From UBA952 sp044361535 (GTDB lineage: Bacteria > Bacteroidota > Bacteroidia > Flavobacteriales_D > Crocinitomicaceae): a stretch of 64,000 nucleotides of DNA. Position 1 is the stretch's first letter; every line of letters starts with the position of its first letter. The stretch spans positions 29,483 to 93,482 of the forward strand of contig JBIKIQ010000013.1 in assembly GCA_044361535.1 (NCBI GenBank), read 5' to 3'. This document shows positions 8,830-16,317 of this stretch, piece after piece. A program made the position numbers and the translations under genes. The notes under the pieces are model-generated. The model was not told the DNA's origin. It was given only the letters and a program-made list of their open reading frames with translations, and searched no databases.

Positions 8830-9432
8830 TTATTTTATAGGAGATATAAAGAAGTTGATTTGCTCACTGAACTCTTTAGAAAATGGGGTGTCAATGTCAA
8901 AGATCTCATCTTGTAATGTCTTAATACGAATACCAAAGTTGAGACTATTTAGAACGCCAAATCCACCTGCATCTCCCTGTACAATTGGTTCTGCAGATTT
9001 AATAGTTGCAATTGGTATGTCAAAATGGTATACATTAATACCGTTTAATACGATATCAATCCCTTGTCGAGGGTAATTTTTATATACCTCTGAAATATCG
9101 TAATTTGTTCTATGAACTTGAATTGATGAATTAAAATTAACGACTCTTACTATTGAGTCAGATACGGCAAGCAGAGAATATCCACCGTAAGATCCCATAC
9201 TGAAATTATTTTGTTGAAAAAATGGATCCTTTTCTAATGTCGTTTTTTTCCATTTATCCAGCATTCCAGCATTTTTTATACTTTTATAAGCCAGCCAATT
9301 TATGAAAATTAACGAGGCTATTCCAAAATAGAGATTAAGAGCTAAAGGTATTAAACAAAGAATGTTTGCAATAAAAAATAATAGCACTTTTGCCCATGTA
9401 GGTATGGTTGAATTAGAGTAAAGAATTTTCAT
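8830..9432 (-). CDS. two-TM membrane protein, paralogue of the gene at 9929-10525
   Basis: The 200-residue protein has two hydrophobic segments (about residues 10-50) followed by a soluble domain. It is clearly paralogous to the protein at 9929-10525: both begin MKIL, share the DKWK.TTL..DPFF motif after the membrane segments, and share blocks such as QGDAG, FGIRI.TL and D(I/V)DTPF.KEF. No known domain is recognised. The spacing to the next gene is 3 bp, which suggests translational coupling. The function is unknown. Confidence 0.75.
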   Translation of the reverse strand: MKILYSNSTIPTWAKVLLFFIANILCLIPLALNLYFGIASLIFINWLAYKSIKNAGMLDKWKKTTLEKDPFFQQNNFSMGSYGGYSLLAVSDSIVRVVNFNSSIQVHRTNYDISEVYKNYPRQGIDIVLNGINVYHFDIPIATIKSAEPIVQGDAGGFGVLNSLNFGIRIKTLQDEIFDIDTPFSKEFSEQINFFISPIK

Positions 9433-9459
9433 TTAAGATATTTTAAGTTAGATGTAATT

Positions 9460-9921
9460 TTAGAGTAAACTATTCAAATTTTTCTTTTCCTCCATGCGTT
9501 TCAAAATTAAACCTGTAATTATCGCATATGGAACAGTAAGCCAACCAAAGAAAAGTAAACTAAAAAAAGACAATAAGAAAGCCCCGCCAAATATAAGTAG
9601 AATATTTGCAGGTGGCTCACCAAAAGAATCAGTGCAATTCCCTGTCGTCCAATAACATATATTGTAACCAATACCAAGTAAAAGAAAAGTTAAGTAGTGT
9701 GATATGGTACCAGTTAAAATCCCAGTTACAATTACTCTTGTTTTGGTCAATTTACCTTTAATTATTAATTTCCAAAAAAGACCTCCAATTAGAAACGCGG
9801 AAATTGGCGCTGCAATTAAAACAACACTATAACCATCTCCAATTGCTGTTAATGCAAGAAAAACTCCAACAATCAAGCCGAGCAAAGCATTTAGTAGACC
9901 ATATTTTAACCAAGCTTGCAT
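9460..9921 (-). CDS. small polytopic membrane protein
   Basis: The 153-residue protein has about four hydrophobic helices covering most of its length and a short basic loop (KGKLTKTR) near residues 57-64. A Cys/Asn-rich loop (NICYWTTGNCTDSFGEPPAN) lies between helices 3 and 4. No family is recognised. It sits between the two paralogous genes, 7 bp from the upstream one and 27 bp from the downstream one, so it belongs to the same operon. Confidence 0.7.
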   Translation of the reverse strand: MQAWLKYGLLNALLGLIVGVFLALTAIGDGYSVVLIAAPISAFLIGGLFWKLIIKGKLTKTRVIVTGILTGTISHYLTFLLLGIGYNICYWTTGNCTDSFGEPPANILLIFGGAFLLSFFSLLFFGWLTVPYAIITGLILKRMEEKKNLNSLL

Positions 9922-9928
9922 ATTAATT

Positions 9929-10525
9929 TCAAGATCGGTTTAAAAATTTATTAATCTCATCGAAAAATTCTTTTTGAAAGGGAGTATCCACGTCGTAAAT
10001 ATCTCCAGACAAAGTTTGTATGCGAATCCCGAACTTCATTCCCTTTGCAAGAAATGGCCAACCGGCATCACCTTGGTTGATAAATGATACTTCTTTTAAT
10101 TCCGAAATGGGTATATCTAAATAATACAAATGATATCCATTTAAATCAATTTCTAATCCATTTTTTGGGTATTTTTTATATATTTCATAAATTTTATAAG
10201 TCCTTCGATTTATATAAATTGTAGGATTAATATTTACAATTCTCAAAACTGTTTGAGATACAGCAATAAAACTATAAAGACCGTTTCCAGCCAAAGTAAA
10301 ACTTCCTTCTTTAAAAAAAGGGTCTGATTTTAACGTTGTTATTTTCCATTTATCAATTTTTTCCAAAAACCTAAAATAAAGAAAGGGAATTGAATTAAAC
10401 AAAACAAACGCAATTAATCCCACATAAAGTCCACCTCCAAATGAAATTAGTGAAATAAAAATCGTAATTGAATAAATTAATACTTTTGTCCATGAAGGGA
10501 CTTTTTTTGAAGTTAAGATTTTCAT
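9929..10525 (-). CDS. two-TM membrane protein, paralogue of the gene at 8830-9432
   Basis: The start at 10525 (MKILTSKKVPSW) is chosen because the paralogue begins MKILYSNSTIPTW; the longer frame to 10576 adds 17 residues with no counterpart. The 198-residue protein has two membrane segments (about residues 13-52) and a soluble domain with DKWKITTLKSDPFF, QGDAGWPFL and VDTPFQKEFFDEI. The function is unknown. The duplication with a four-helix membrane protein in between suggests a small expanding accessory family. Confidence 0.75.
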   Translation of the reverse strand: MKILTSKKVPSWTKVLIYSITIFISLISFGGGLYVGLIAFVLFNSIPFLYFRFLEKIDKWKITTLKSDPFFKEGSFTLAGNGLYSFIAVSQTVLRIVNINPTIYINRRTYKIYEIYKKYPKNGLEIDLNGYHLYYLDIPISELKEVSFINQGDAGWPFLAKGMKFGIRIQTLSGDIYDVDTPFQKEFFDEINKFLNRS

Positions 10526-10556
10526 AGAAATTTGGATTGTTAAATTAATATTTGAT

Positions 10557-11858
10557 TTACTCCTTATTCTTCTCAATTATTTCTAAAATATCTTTGTCAT
10601 TTTTGAGGGATTCGTCTGCATATTTTGACGCTCTTTTATTTATTCTAACAGCCTCAATAACAAATTCTTTATCCTTTTTTAAAGATAAATCTGCATATTG
10701 AAAAGCATCAATTTTTTTACGAATTGCCATTAGCACAACCTCCTTGTCTTTCTTTAAACTCAAATCAGCAAATTTCAATGAATAAGGATTTTCCTTAACA
10801 GCAGTTAATACTATTTCTCGATCTTTTTTTAAACTTTTATCTACAAATTCCAAAGCTTCTCCATTTTCTTTTACTGCTAATAGAACAACTTTTTTGTCTT
10901 TTCTGAAATTTTTGTAGGCAAATTCTTAAGCATCACCCGATTTATTAACGGCTAATAAAACAATATCCAAATCTTTTTTCAAAGATGAATGAGCGTATTT
11001 TAGAGCGCCACCAGCATCATTTAATGCAATTTTGACAAGCTCTTTATCTTTCTTCTCTGAATTGGTCAAAAACTCAAGAACATACCCATTTGTAGTTAAT
11101 AACATAATTACGTTATTTCGATTTTTTAAAACAGATTTGTCGATGAATTTAAATAAATCAACATCAAAATACAATGCAGTGGAAATTAAATCCATATCCC
11201 CACGAAGCGAAATATCAATATATTCAAAATTATTTCCATTTCTTTCTACTGCAAGTGTTGCTATATCTTTATCCTTTTTCAAATTTTCATCTACATACTC
11301 AAATAAAGGCTCCATTTCATCCGTTTGTCCATTCAAAGCTTCCAACACTACTTCCTTATCAGCTCTCAAGGTTCTGTCGGCATAAATAAAACTATTTGGA
11401 TTAATCTGAATTGCCTTCATTACAAATTCTTTATCTTGTTGTAAGGTGATATCTGCATATTCCAAAGACGAATAATCAAAATTTCCAATAACTTCCATAT
11501 AATCTCTGTCACCAGATAGTGCAGCTAAGATAATTTCTTTGTCCCTAAACAAAATTGGATCAACATCATCCAATATATTATATCTATAGTCATAATCATC
11601 CTGATAGGCTTTAATTGCGGCAAGTACAACTTCTTTATCTTGTTTCAATGGATTAGAAACATCTTTAAAAGATGATTTGCAATTTGATACGGCTATCATT
11701 GCAATTTCCTTATCTGCACGAAAATTTTCGGGTAATAATTTAAAATTACATGGCTCATCTTGAGTATAACTTAATGCAGTCGCTCGATCATTAATTTTCT
11801 GAGAAAATAAGGTTACACTTAAGAAAAACACCAATACTGAAATAATATTTTTTTTCAT
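10557..11858 (-). pseudogene. DUF4116 repeat protein interrupted by an in-frame stop
   Basis: A 434-codon frame runs from the ATG at 11858 to 10557 and is interrupted only by a TAA at 10926-10928. The N-terminus is a signal peptide (MKKNIISVLVFFLSVTLFSQ). The rest consists of about a dozen DUF4116-type units of the pattern ...(F/Y)AD.SLKKDKE(V/F)VL.A(I/V)... The stop falls in the sequence SGDA-stop-EFAYKNFRKDKK, where other copies have A-L-(E/K)-(F/Y), so TTA to TAA would explain it. The repeats resume in the same frame afterwards with no plausible new start codon. The first 310 residues could still be made as a shortened secreted protein. Confidence 0.8.
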
Positions 11859-12029
11859 TGTGAATAAATTGTAAAAGTTAGAATTTTACAAAGTTATTAC
11901 AATAAAGATAAAAACAAAATACTAGTTTGAAATCAACTAATAAAGAGGTGATTAGAAAAAAAAATACACTTAAAGTTGAACGTTTTAAAAAAGGATAAAA
12001 TGTCCTGAAAAGTGGTGGAAACGCAGTTT

Positions 12030-12253
12030 CGACAAGCTCAACTTGCTCCGTTTCTTTTTACAGAAGTTAATAATTACGGAAAATACTATACTTTCTGAAA
12101 GTCTTTGATGAAATACTCTTTTCAGAACACGACAAGCTCAACTTGCTCCGTTTCTTTTAATAGACCCTGGTTAAAAAAAAACTACCTTTTTTGAGTGTCT
12201 TTAAATTACGCTCGAAGTACAACTGCCAAGGCTTGCTCAACTTGCTCCGTTTG
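12030..12253. repeat. three degenerate copies of a ~100-bp tandem repeat
   Basis: The core GACAAGCTCAACTTGCTCCG occurs at 12031-12050 and 12131-12150, and as GCTTGCTCAACTTGCTCCG at about 12231-12250. This is a period of about 100 bp. The sequence between the cores is also related but diverged (for example AAGTCTTTGATGAAATACTC against GTGTCTTTAAATTACGCTC). The array fills most of the 530-bp gap between the DUF4116 and FISUMP genes, where I see no gene. Confidence 0.7.
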
Positions 12254-12288
12254 ATTATAATCAAGAATTTACAAGAAAAAAGTTCCTT

Positions 12289-12325
12289 AAAACAAAAATT
12301 CCGATTGCAAAAACAACCGGGATTT
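12289..12325 (-). terminator. Rho-independent terminator of the FISUMP gene
   Basis: Read on the minus strand, AAATCCCGGTT, a short loop, AATCGGAATTTTTGTTTT forms a stem followed by a T-rich tail, 64 bp after the FISUMP stop. It is nearly identical to the terminator at 13211-13249. Confidence 0.7.
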
Positions 12326-12388
12326 ATAATTAAAAATACTCAATGCCATTTTATTCAGCTTAGAATATAAAATTCAAATACTATAAAT

Positions 12389-13150
12389 TCAATCTTTAAT
12401 ACAACGTAAATACAAGCCATCACCTACATTGGTTGAACCTAAACTAACTCCTTTTCTTATATGATCTAAGCCTAGATTTAAAATTACCATTTCCCCATTA
12501 TAGTTATCTTTTACTTGTGTATTAGACCACCAAAAACCATCATGTAATAATCCACAAGGACCGGCCCATGCCTCTCCGCTTCCACAATAGCCATAAAACC
12601 CAGGCCAAAATCGATAACTCCCAGGCAAAGCATTGAAACCAAATTCATCCGTACCATTTCCTGGTTTATATTGATCAACATATTGCCCATTAATTTCAAC
12701 TGGGTCTAAATAATCTGTCCACCCAGTCTTTGATTTTAGTTTTTCACCCGCAATTTCTTCACCACCTAGTTCTTTAATTAAACTTTGCCATTCTTCTTTA
12801 GATGGAACATGCCAGCCTTCTGGAGCAATTCCTCGTGGATCTGAAACAGCATGAAAATTATACAAAACCCCATATTTTTTTAAATTTGATTTGGCTCCAT
12901 CATAATAACACCAAGCAGGCTTGCCTTCTTTACCAGCTTTTTCCCATTCTTCATCCGTCATTACTTGTGGAATTGGATCACCATTTCTAAACTTTGTTAC
13001 ATTTAAATTTTCAGCTAACCAAGTTTGATTACCGATAACTACAGTTTTATAATTTTTGTTGTTTCTCTTGTCTAAAAAAGATCCATTAACTTGAGACGAT
13101 ATATAAAATATATTGAATACACAAACCAATATTAAAAATTGCTTTTTCAT
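12389..13150 (-). CDS. secreted FISUMP-domain protein
   Basis: From the ATG at 13150 the protein has 253 residues with a signal peptide (MKKQFLILVCVFNIFYISSQ). The FISUMP domain (Fibrobacter succinogenes major paralogous domain) is complete: VVIGNQTWLAENLNVTKFRNGD, GVLYNFHAV, GWHVPSKEEWQSLI, GFNALPGSYR, FWWSNTQ and LRCIKD. The family is secreted and has no proven function. The longer frame to 13237 starts inside a terminator hairpin and is rejected. The gene lies between two nearly identical terminators, which suggests a cassette-like insertion. A second FISUMP gene is at 36996. Confidence 0.88.
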   Translation of the reverse strand: MKKQFLILVCVFNIFYISSQVNGSFLDKRNNKNYKTVVIGNQTWLAENLNVTKFRNGDPIPQVMTDEEWEKAGKEGKPAWCYYDGAKSNLKKYGVLYNFHAVSDPRGIAPEGWHVPSKEEWQSLIKELGGEEIAGEKLKSKTGWTDYLDPVEINGQYVDQYKPGNGTDEFGFNALPGSYRFWPGFYGYCGSGEAWAGPCGLLHDGFWWSNTQVKDNYNGEMVILNLGLDHIRKGVSLGSTNVGDGLYLRCIKD

Positions 13151-13210
13151 CATAAAAGAATTAATTGTTACTATAAAATCAAATGCAAAATAAGTAATTA
13201 AAGACCATAA

Positions 13211-13249
13211 AAACAAAAATCCCGATTGCAAAAACAACCGGGATTTTTG
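13211..13249 (-). terminator. Rho-independent terminator of the BtuG-like gene
   Basis: On the minus strand, AAAAATCCCGGTTG, a short A/T loop, then CAATCGGGATTTTTGTTTT form a stable stem with a T-tail, 16 bp after the stop of the propeller gene at 13266. Confidence 0.8.
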
Positions 13250-13265
13250 GTAGTAGAAGTCAAAC

Positions 13266-14516
13266 TTATCTCTTTACAAAAGAAACTTTATTTCCTTCAA
13301 CTTCAAGAAAATACATACCTGAATTTAGGTTGCTTACTTCAATTTTATTCAAATCACTCGTTACTAATACTTTTCCTTGCAAGTCCAAAACTCGTTTCGT
13401 TCCTTCAATATTGACATTCAAAAAGTCAGTGGTTGGATTGGGATATACAGTAATGTTGGAAGCTAATTCATTCAGATTTGCCGATGTTGAACGAACATCA
13501 AAAACAATTGTCCCAGGTGAAACACCCACGTTAAAGCTGGCTAATTCAGTATTTGATGCATTAAAAATATGAACGTTTCCGAATGAAAAGAAATCAGTTT
13601 CACTCGCAAATAAGTGACCCGAAACCGGTTCCTGTGCCAATTCATAATAATTCAACGTATGACCACTTACCGGGCCAACAGGGTTCATCAAATTAATATC
13701 AAATTCATTTAAAGTTGTTTCCATTGAAATTTGATAAACCAATTTATCGTCTCTTAATGCAGAAGTTCCACAACCAGTAGATGCTGTTGCAATATTTACT
13801 GTAGAATTTGAAGATCCATCCAAAGCCACTTTTGAAATGGAAGCACCCGACCAATCTTTATTATTTACGGAATACAAAAATGAACCAACTTTCACTAAGT
13901 TGTCTGGGTTTTTTCCATCCGGACCTAGATCAATTTCATTTCCGTAGGTCAAGGCATTTAAATCCAACTTCCCGATGATTCCCTTTTCATTGCCCCACTC
14001 ATAGCCGTTATTCACAGCGATAAAAGCTGAAGACCCATCCATTACAATGTTTTGTGTTGCCCATTTCGGTCCTTGAATCGTGTCGATTGCAGCAATTAAT
14101 GTCATATTTGTAGCGTCATACACGTGTAAATAGGAATCATACGTTGTCAAATACTCACCGCGTGTAGCAACTAATTTATTTTGATAGATTCCTAAATTTC
14201 TAACTCCCGGACAAGAAACAGCTGAAATTTCTTGGTGTGAATTCAAATTCATTTTGTAGATTTTTGAATCTGCCGCAACGTAATAGAAGTTTCCATCAAT
14301 AATCAGATCAGATGCAAAGCGCATCCCTTCTAACGTATCAACCACTGAATACGCTTGTGAAATCGGATCATACTTTCCGATAGTAACAGGCTCAAGAATT
14401 TGATTGGTTTGATAATCAAAATAGCCCTCATTTAAAATGATCGCTTGGTGTAAATAATTTTGTGCTTGTGAAAACACGGAAAGGAATAATCCTGCTGATA
14501 GTAATACCTTTTTCAT
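13266..14516 (-). CDS. type IX-secreted beta-propeller, BtuG-like cobalamin-binding candidate
   Basis: The 416-residue protein has a signal peptide (MKKVLLSAGLFLSVFSQAQ), a DUF5074/YncE-like beta-propeller (about residues 20-330, with repeats such as SDLIIDGNFYYVAADSKIYKMNL) and a C-terminal type A sorting domain (VYPNPTTDFLNV... SGMYFLEVEGNKVSFVKR). It lies directly downstream of a cobalamin riboswitch and is the only gene in that transcript. In Bacteroides a surface propeller lipoprotein of this general type, BtuG, binds cobalamin and hands it to BtuB. This protein has no lipobox Cys and would reach the surface by the type IX system instead. The cobalamin role is inferred from the riboswitch and fold. 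Confidence 0.8.
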   Translation of the reverse strand: MKKVLLSAGLFLSVFSQAQNYLHQAIILNEGYFDYQTNQILEPVTIGKYDPISQAYSVVDTLEGMRFASDLIIDGNFYYVAADSKIYKMNLNSHQEISAVSCPGVRNLGIYQNKLVATRGEYLTTYDSYLHVYDATNMTLIAAIDTIQGPKWATQNIVMDGSSAFIAVNNGYEWGNEKGIIGKLDLNALTYGNEIDLGPDGKNPDNLVKVGSFLYSVNNKDWSGASISKVALDGSSNSTVNIATASTGCGTSALRDDKLVYQISMETTLNEFDINLMNPVGPVSGHTLNYYELAQEPVSGHLFASETDFFSFGNVHIFNASNTELASFNVGVSPGTIVFDVRSTSANLNELASNITVYPNPTTDFLNVNIEGTKRVLDLQGKVLVTSDLNKIEVSNLNSGMYFLEVEGNKVSFVKR

Positions 14517-14599
14517 TCGTTCTGTTTTTAAACGGTTAATAAACTAAAAACAAGAAGATGAAAAAAGAAGGAACCGAACGGGCGCAACTCAACCCATTT

Positions 14600-14790
14600 A
14601 CGAGTCCGACTTTATTCTGAAGTCTTCTCTCTGTTCAAAGGCAAGTCTTCTGGCTCACACCAACGCTGGTTACCTTCCCGTTTTCACAGTGGTTAATCAA
14701 CCGCTTACAGTGCTTACAGCTGCAGATACAGCTCCGGATTCACACCGGATTCCTTTTTAATTTCGCGCAAACGAAAACCAAAGAACAGGG
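14600..14790 (-). promoter_or_regulatory. cobalamin riboswitch
   Basis: Read on the minus strand, the leader contains the hallmark blocks of the AdoCbl/B12 element in order: GGAATCCGGTGTGAATCCGG, GCTGTAAGCACTGTAAGCGG, and GAGCCAGAAGACTTGCC, which is the conserved B12-box region. A purine-rich paired segment follows before the gene at 14516. A -7 element (TACTTTTG, 14798-14791) lies immediately upstream. Such elements usually repress expression when cobalamin is plentiful. The 3' boundary is approximate. Confidence 0.92.
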
Positions 14791-14798
14791 CAAAAGTA
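14791..14798 (-). promoter_or_regulatory. -7 promoter element of the riboswitch transcript
   Basis: TACTTTTG on the minus strand matches TAnnTTTG. It would start transcription near 14785, just before the first conserved block of the cobalamin riboswitch. No clear -33 element was seen. Confidence 0.5.
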
Positions 14799-14841
14799 CT
14801 GATTTTATTTCATAAATTGATTTTTATTCAATTTTACATCG

Positions 14842-14855
14842 TAATATTGCAATAT
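14842..14855 (+). promoter_or_regulatory. candidate ArsR operator over a -7 element
   Basis: ATATTGCAATAT at 14844-14855 is a perfect 12-bp palindrome, 11 bp before the arsR start codon. It overlaps TAATATTG (14842-14849), which differs from TAnnTTTG at one base. ArsR/SmtB repressors bind AT-rich palindromes over promoters, so autorepression relieved by arsenite is the likely reading. Confidence 0.55.
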
Positions 14856-14866
14856 AAAAATATATA

Positions 14867-15199
14867 ATGGGAGTTACTAAATCAGAAGTATACGATAATC
14901 AACACAATGCCTTGGCCCTGCAATTTAAAGCTCTTGGTCATCCAGCACGATTGGCAATCGTTCAATTTTTAATCAATCAAAAAGATTGTATTTGCAACGA
15001 TATAGTAAACGAACTATCACTAGCGCAACCAACGATTTCACAGCATTTAAAGGAATTAAAAAACGCTGGCATCATTCAAGGAACGATTGAAGGCAAATCG
15101 ATTTGTTATTGCATTAATCCAAAAGTTATCGAAAATTTAGCAACTTTTTTCACTTCAATTCTAACGAACTTACCATCAGATGAGTCGTGTTGCTCATAA
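14867..15199 (+). CDS. arsR: ArsR/SmtB-family metalloregulator
   Basis: The 110-residue protein is a winged-helix repressor: FKALGHPARLAIVQFL at the start of the domain, CICNDIVNELSLAQPTISQHLKELKNAGII as the recognition helix, and IEGKSICYCINPK in the wing. CIC near the start of the DNA-binding region and a C-terminal ESCCS supply Cys thiols that could bind As(III). It is the first gene of a four-gene arsenic operon and probably represses it through the palindrome just upstream. Confidence 0.92.
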   Translation: MGVTKSEVYDNQHNALALQFKALGHPARLAIVQFLINQKDCICNDIVNELSLAQPTISQHLKELKNAGIIQGTIEGKSICYCINPKVIENLATFFTSILTNLPSDESCCS

Positions 15200-15217
15200 C
15201 CTTAAAAACGAGAACTT

Positions 15218-15688
15218 ATGAAACTTCAAAAATTAAAAGAAATCCTCAGCGAGATTAAATCCGTGCGTTTTCAATTACCAAATGGAAATATTGTTCCAGA
15301 ACATTTTCACGTGACTGAAGTTGGTTCAGTCAAGAAAAACTTCATTGATTGCGGAGGCAAGATTCGCGAAGAAGAAGTAATCAATTTTCAATTGTGGCAG
15401 GCTGATGATTTTGACCATCGATTAGCACCGCAGAAACTAAATTCAATTATTGAAGTTGCAGAGAAAACACTTCATTTACCAGATGCCGAGATTGAGGTTG
15501 AATATCAAAGCGAAACCATCGGTAAATATGGTCTTGAATTTAATGGAATCACCTTCCTATTGACCAATAAACAAACAGCTTGCTTGGCCGAAGATGCCTG
15601 TGGTATTCCTTCTCAAAAGAAACGAGTTAATCTATCTGAATTACAAGAAAAAACAAGTGGTTGCGATCCTAAAAGTGGTTGTTGTTAA
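15218..15688 (+). CDS. DUF6428 family protein of the ars operon
   Basis: The 156-residue protein belongs to a family regularly found between arsR and the phosphatase/ACR3 genes in Bacteroidota (annotated DUF6428). It opens with KLKEILSEIKSVRFQLPNG and has the motif VPEHFHVTEVG, followed by DCGG. The C-terminal tail is Cys-rich (ACLAEDACG, SGCDPKSGCC), which would suit binding of arsenite or a metal. It starts 18 bp after arsR. No enzymatic function is established; a role as arsenic chaperone is inference. Confidence 0.85.
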   Translation: MKLQKLKEILSEIKSVRFQLPNGNIVPEHFHVTEVGSVKKNFIDCGGKIREEEVINFQLWQADDFDHRLAPQKLNSIIEVAEKTLHLPDAEIEVEYQSETIGKYGLEFNGITFLLTNKQTACLAEDACGIPSQKKRVNLSELQEKTSGCDPKSGCC

Positions 15689-15701
15689 ATCATTAAAAAA
15701 C

Positions 15702-16313
15702 ATGAATCAAGAAATCAAAAATTTATGTGAATCATTGACAAAACAGTTTGATTCCATTCCCGAAAAAAGAAAAGAAATCCTGACTAAAATAACGGCATAC
15801 ATTCAGCAAAGAAAGGATGCAAACAAACCAATTTCCTTGGTTTACATCTGCACACACAATGCTAGGAGAAGTTTTTTTGGACAAATTTGGGCGCAAACCG
15901 CAGCCTCTTTTTATCACATTGAAAATTGCACAACCTATTCTGGTGGTATGGAAGTTACTCGTTGTCATCCAAATGCAATTAACGCGCTACAAAATCAAGG
16001 ATTTGAAACACAAATAGTTTCTGATTCAAACAATCCAATGTATCAAATTAGTTTTGGAGCACCTGTAAAAATGAATTGTTTTTCAAAACTATACAATGAC
16101 GAATCTAATCCCAAAGTAGATTTTGCAGCAATAATGGTATGCTCAGATGCCGAAACCAATTGTCCATTTATTTCCGAAGCGTCCTTGAGGATTTCAACAA
16201 CCTATGATGATCCGAAGGCGTTTGATGGCACACCGATTGAATCTGAGAAATACGTGGAAAGAGCCAATCAAATTGCAACAGAGTGTTTATATGTATTTTC
16301 TCAAGTAAAGTAA
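15702..16313 (+). CDS. arsC: low-molecular-weight phosphatase-type arsenate reductase
   Basis: From the ATG at 15702 the protein has 203 residues. The CX5R signature CTHNARRS of the LMW-PTP/ArsC family is at about residue 48, after VYI. Further Cys residues (VCSDAETNCPF) can serve in the thiol relay of thioredoxin-coupled arsenate reductases. It would reduce arsenate to arsenite, which the ACR3 protein 4 bp downstream exports. The longer frame beginning at 15594 lies within the upstream gene and is rejected as start. Confidence 0.88.
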   Translation: MNQEIKNLCESLTKQFDSIPEKRKEILTKITAYIQQRKDANKPISLVYICTHNARRSFFGQIWAQTAASFYHIENCTTYSGGMEVTRCHPNAINALQNQGFETQIVSDSNNPMYQISFGAPVKMNCFSKLYNDESNPKVDFAAIMVCSDAETNCPFISEASLRISTTYDDPKAFDGTPIESEKYVERANQIATECLYVFSQVK

Positions 16314-16317
16314 ATTT

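Noticed and set aside
10557..10853. Independent small DUF4116 gene
   Set aside because: Its apparent start is a TTG inside a repeat unit, and the frame continues upstream to the TAA at 10926, so it is the 3' part of the broken gene.
13151..13237. N-terminal extension of the FISUMP protein
   Set aside because: It begins within the terminator hairpin of the upstream gene, and the signal peptide at 13150 is complete by itself.
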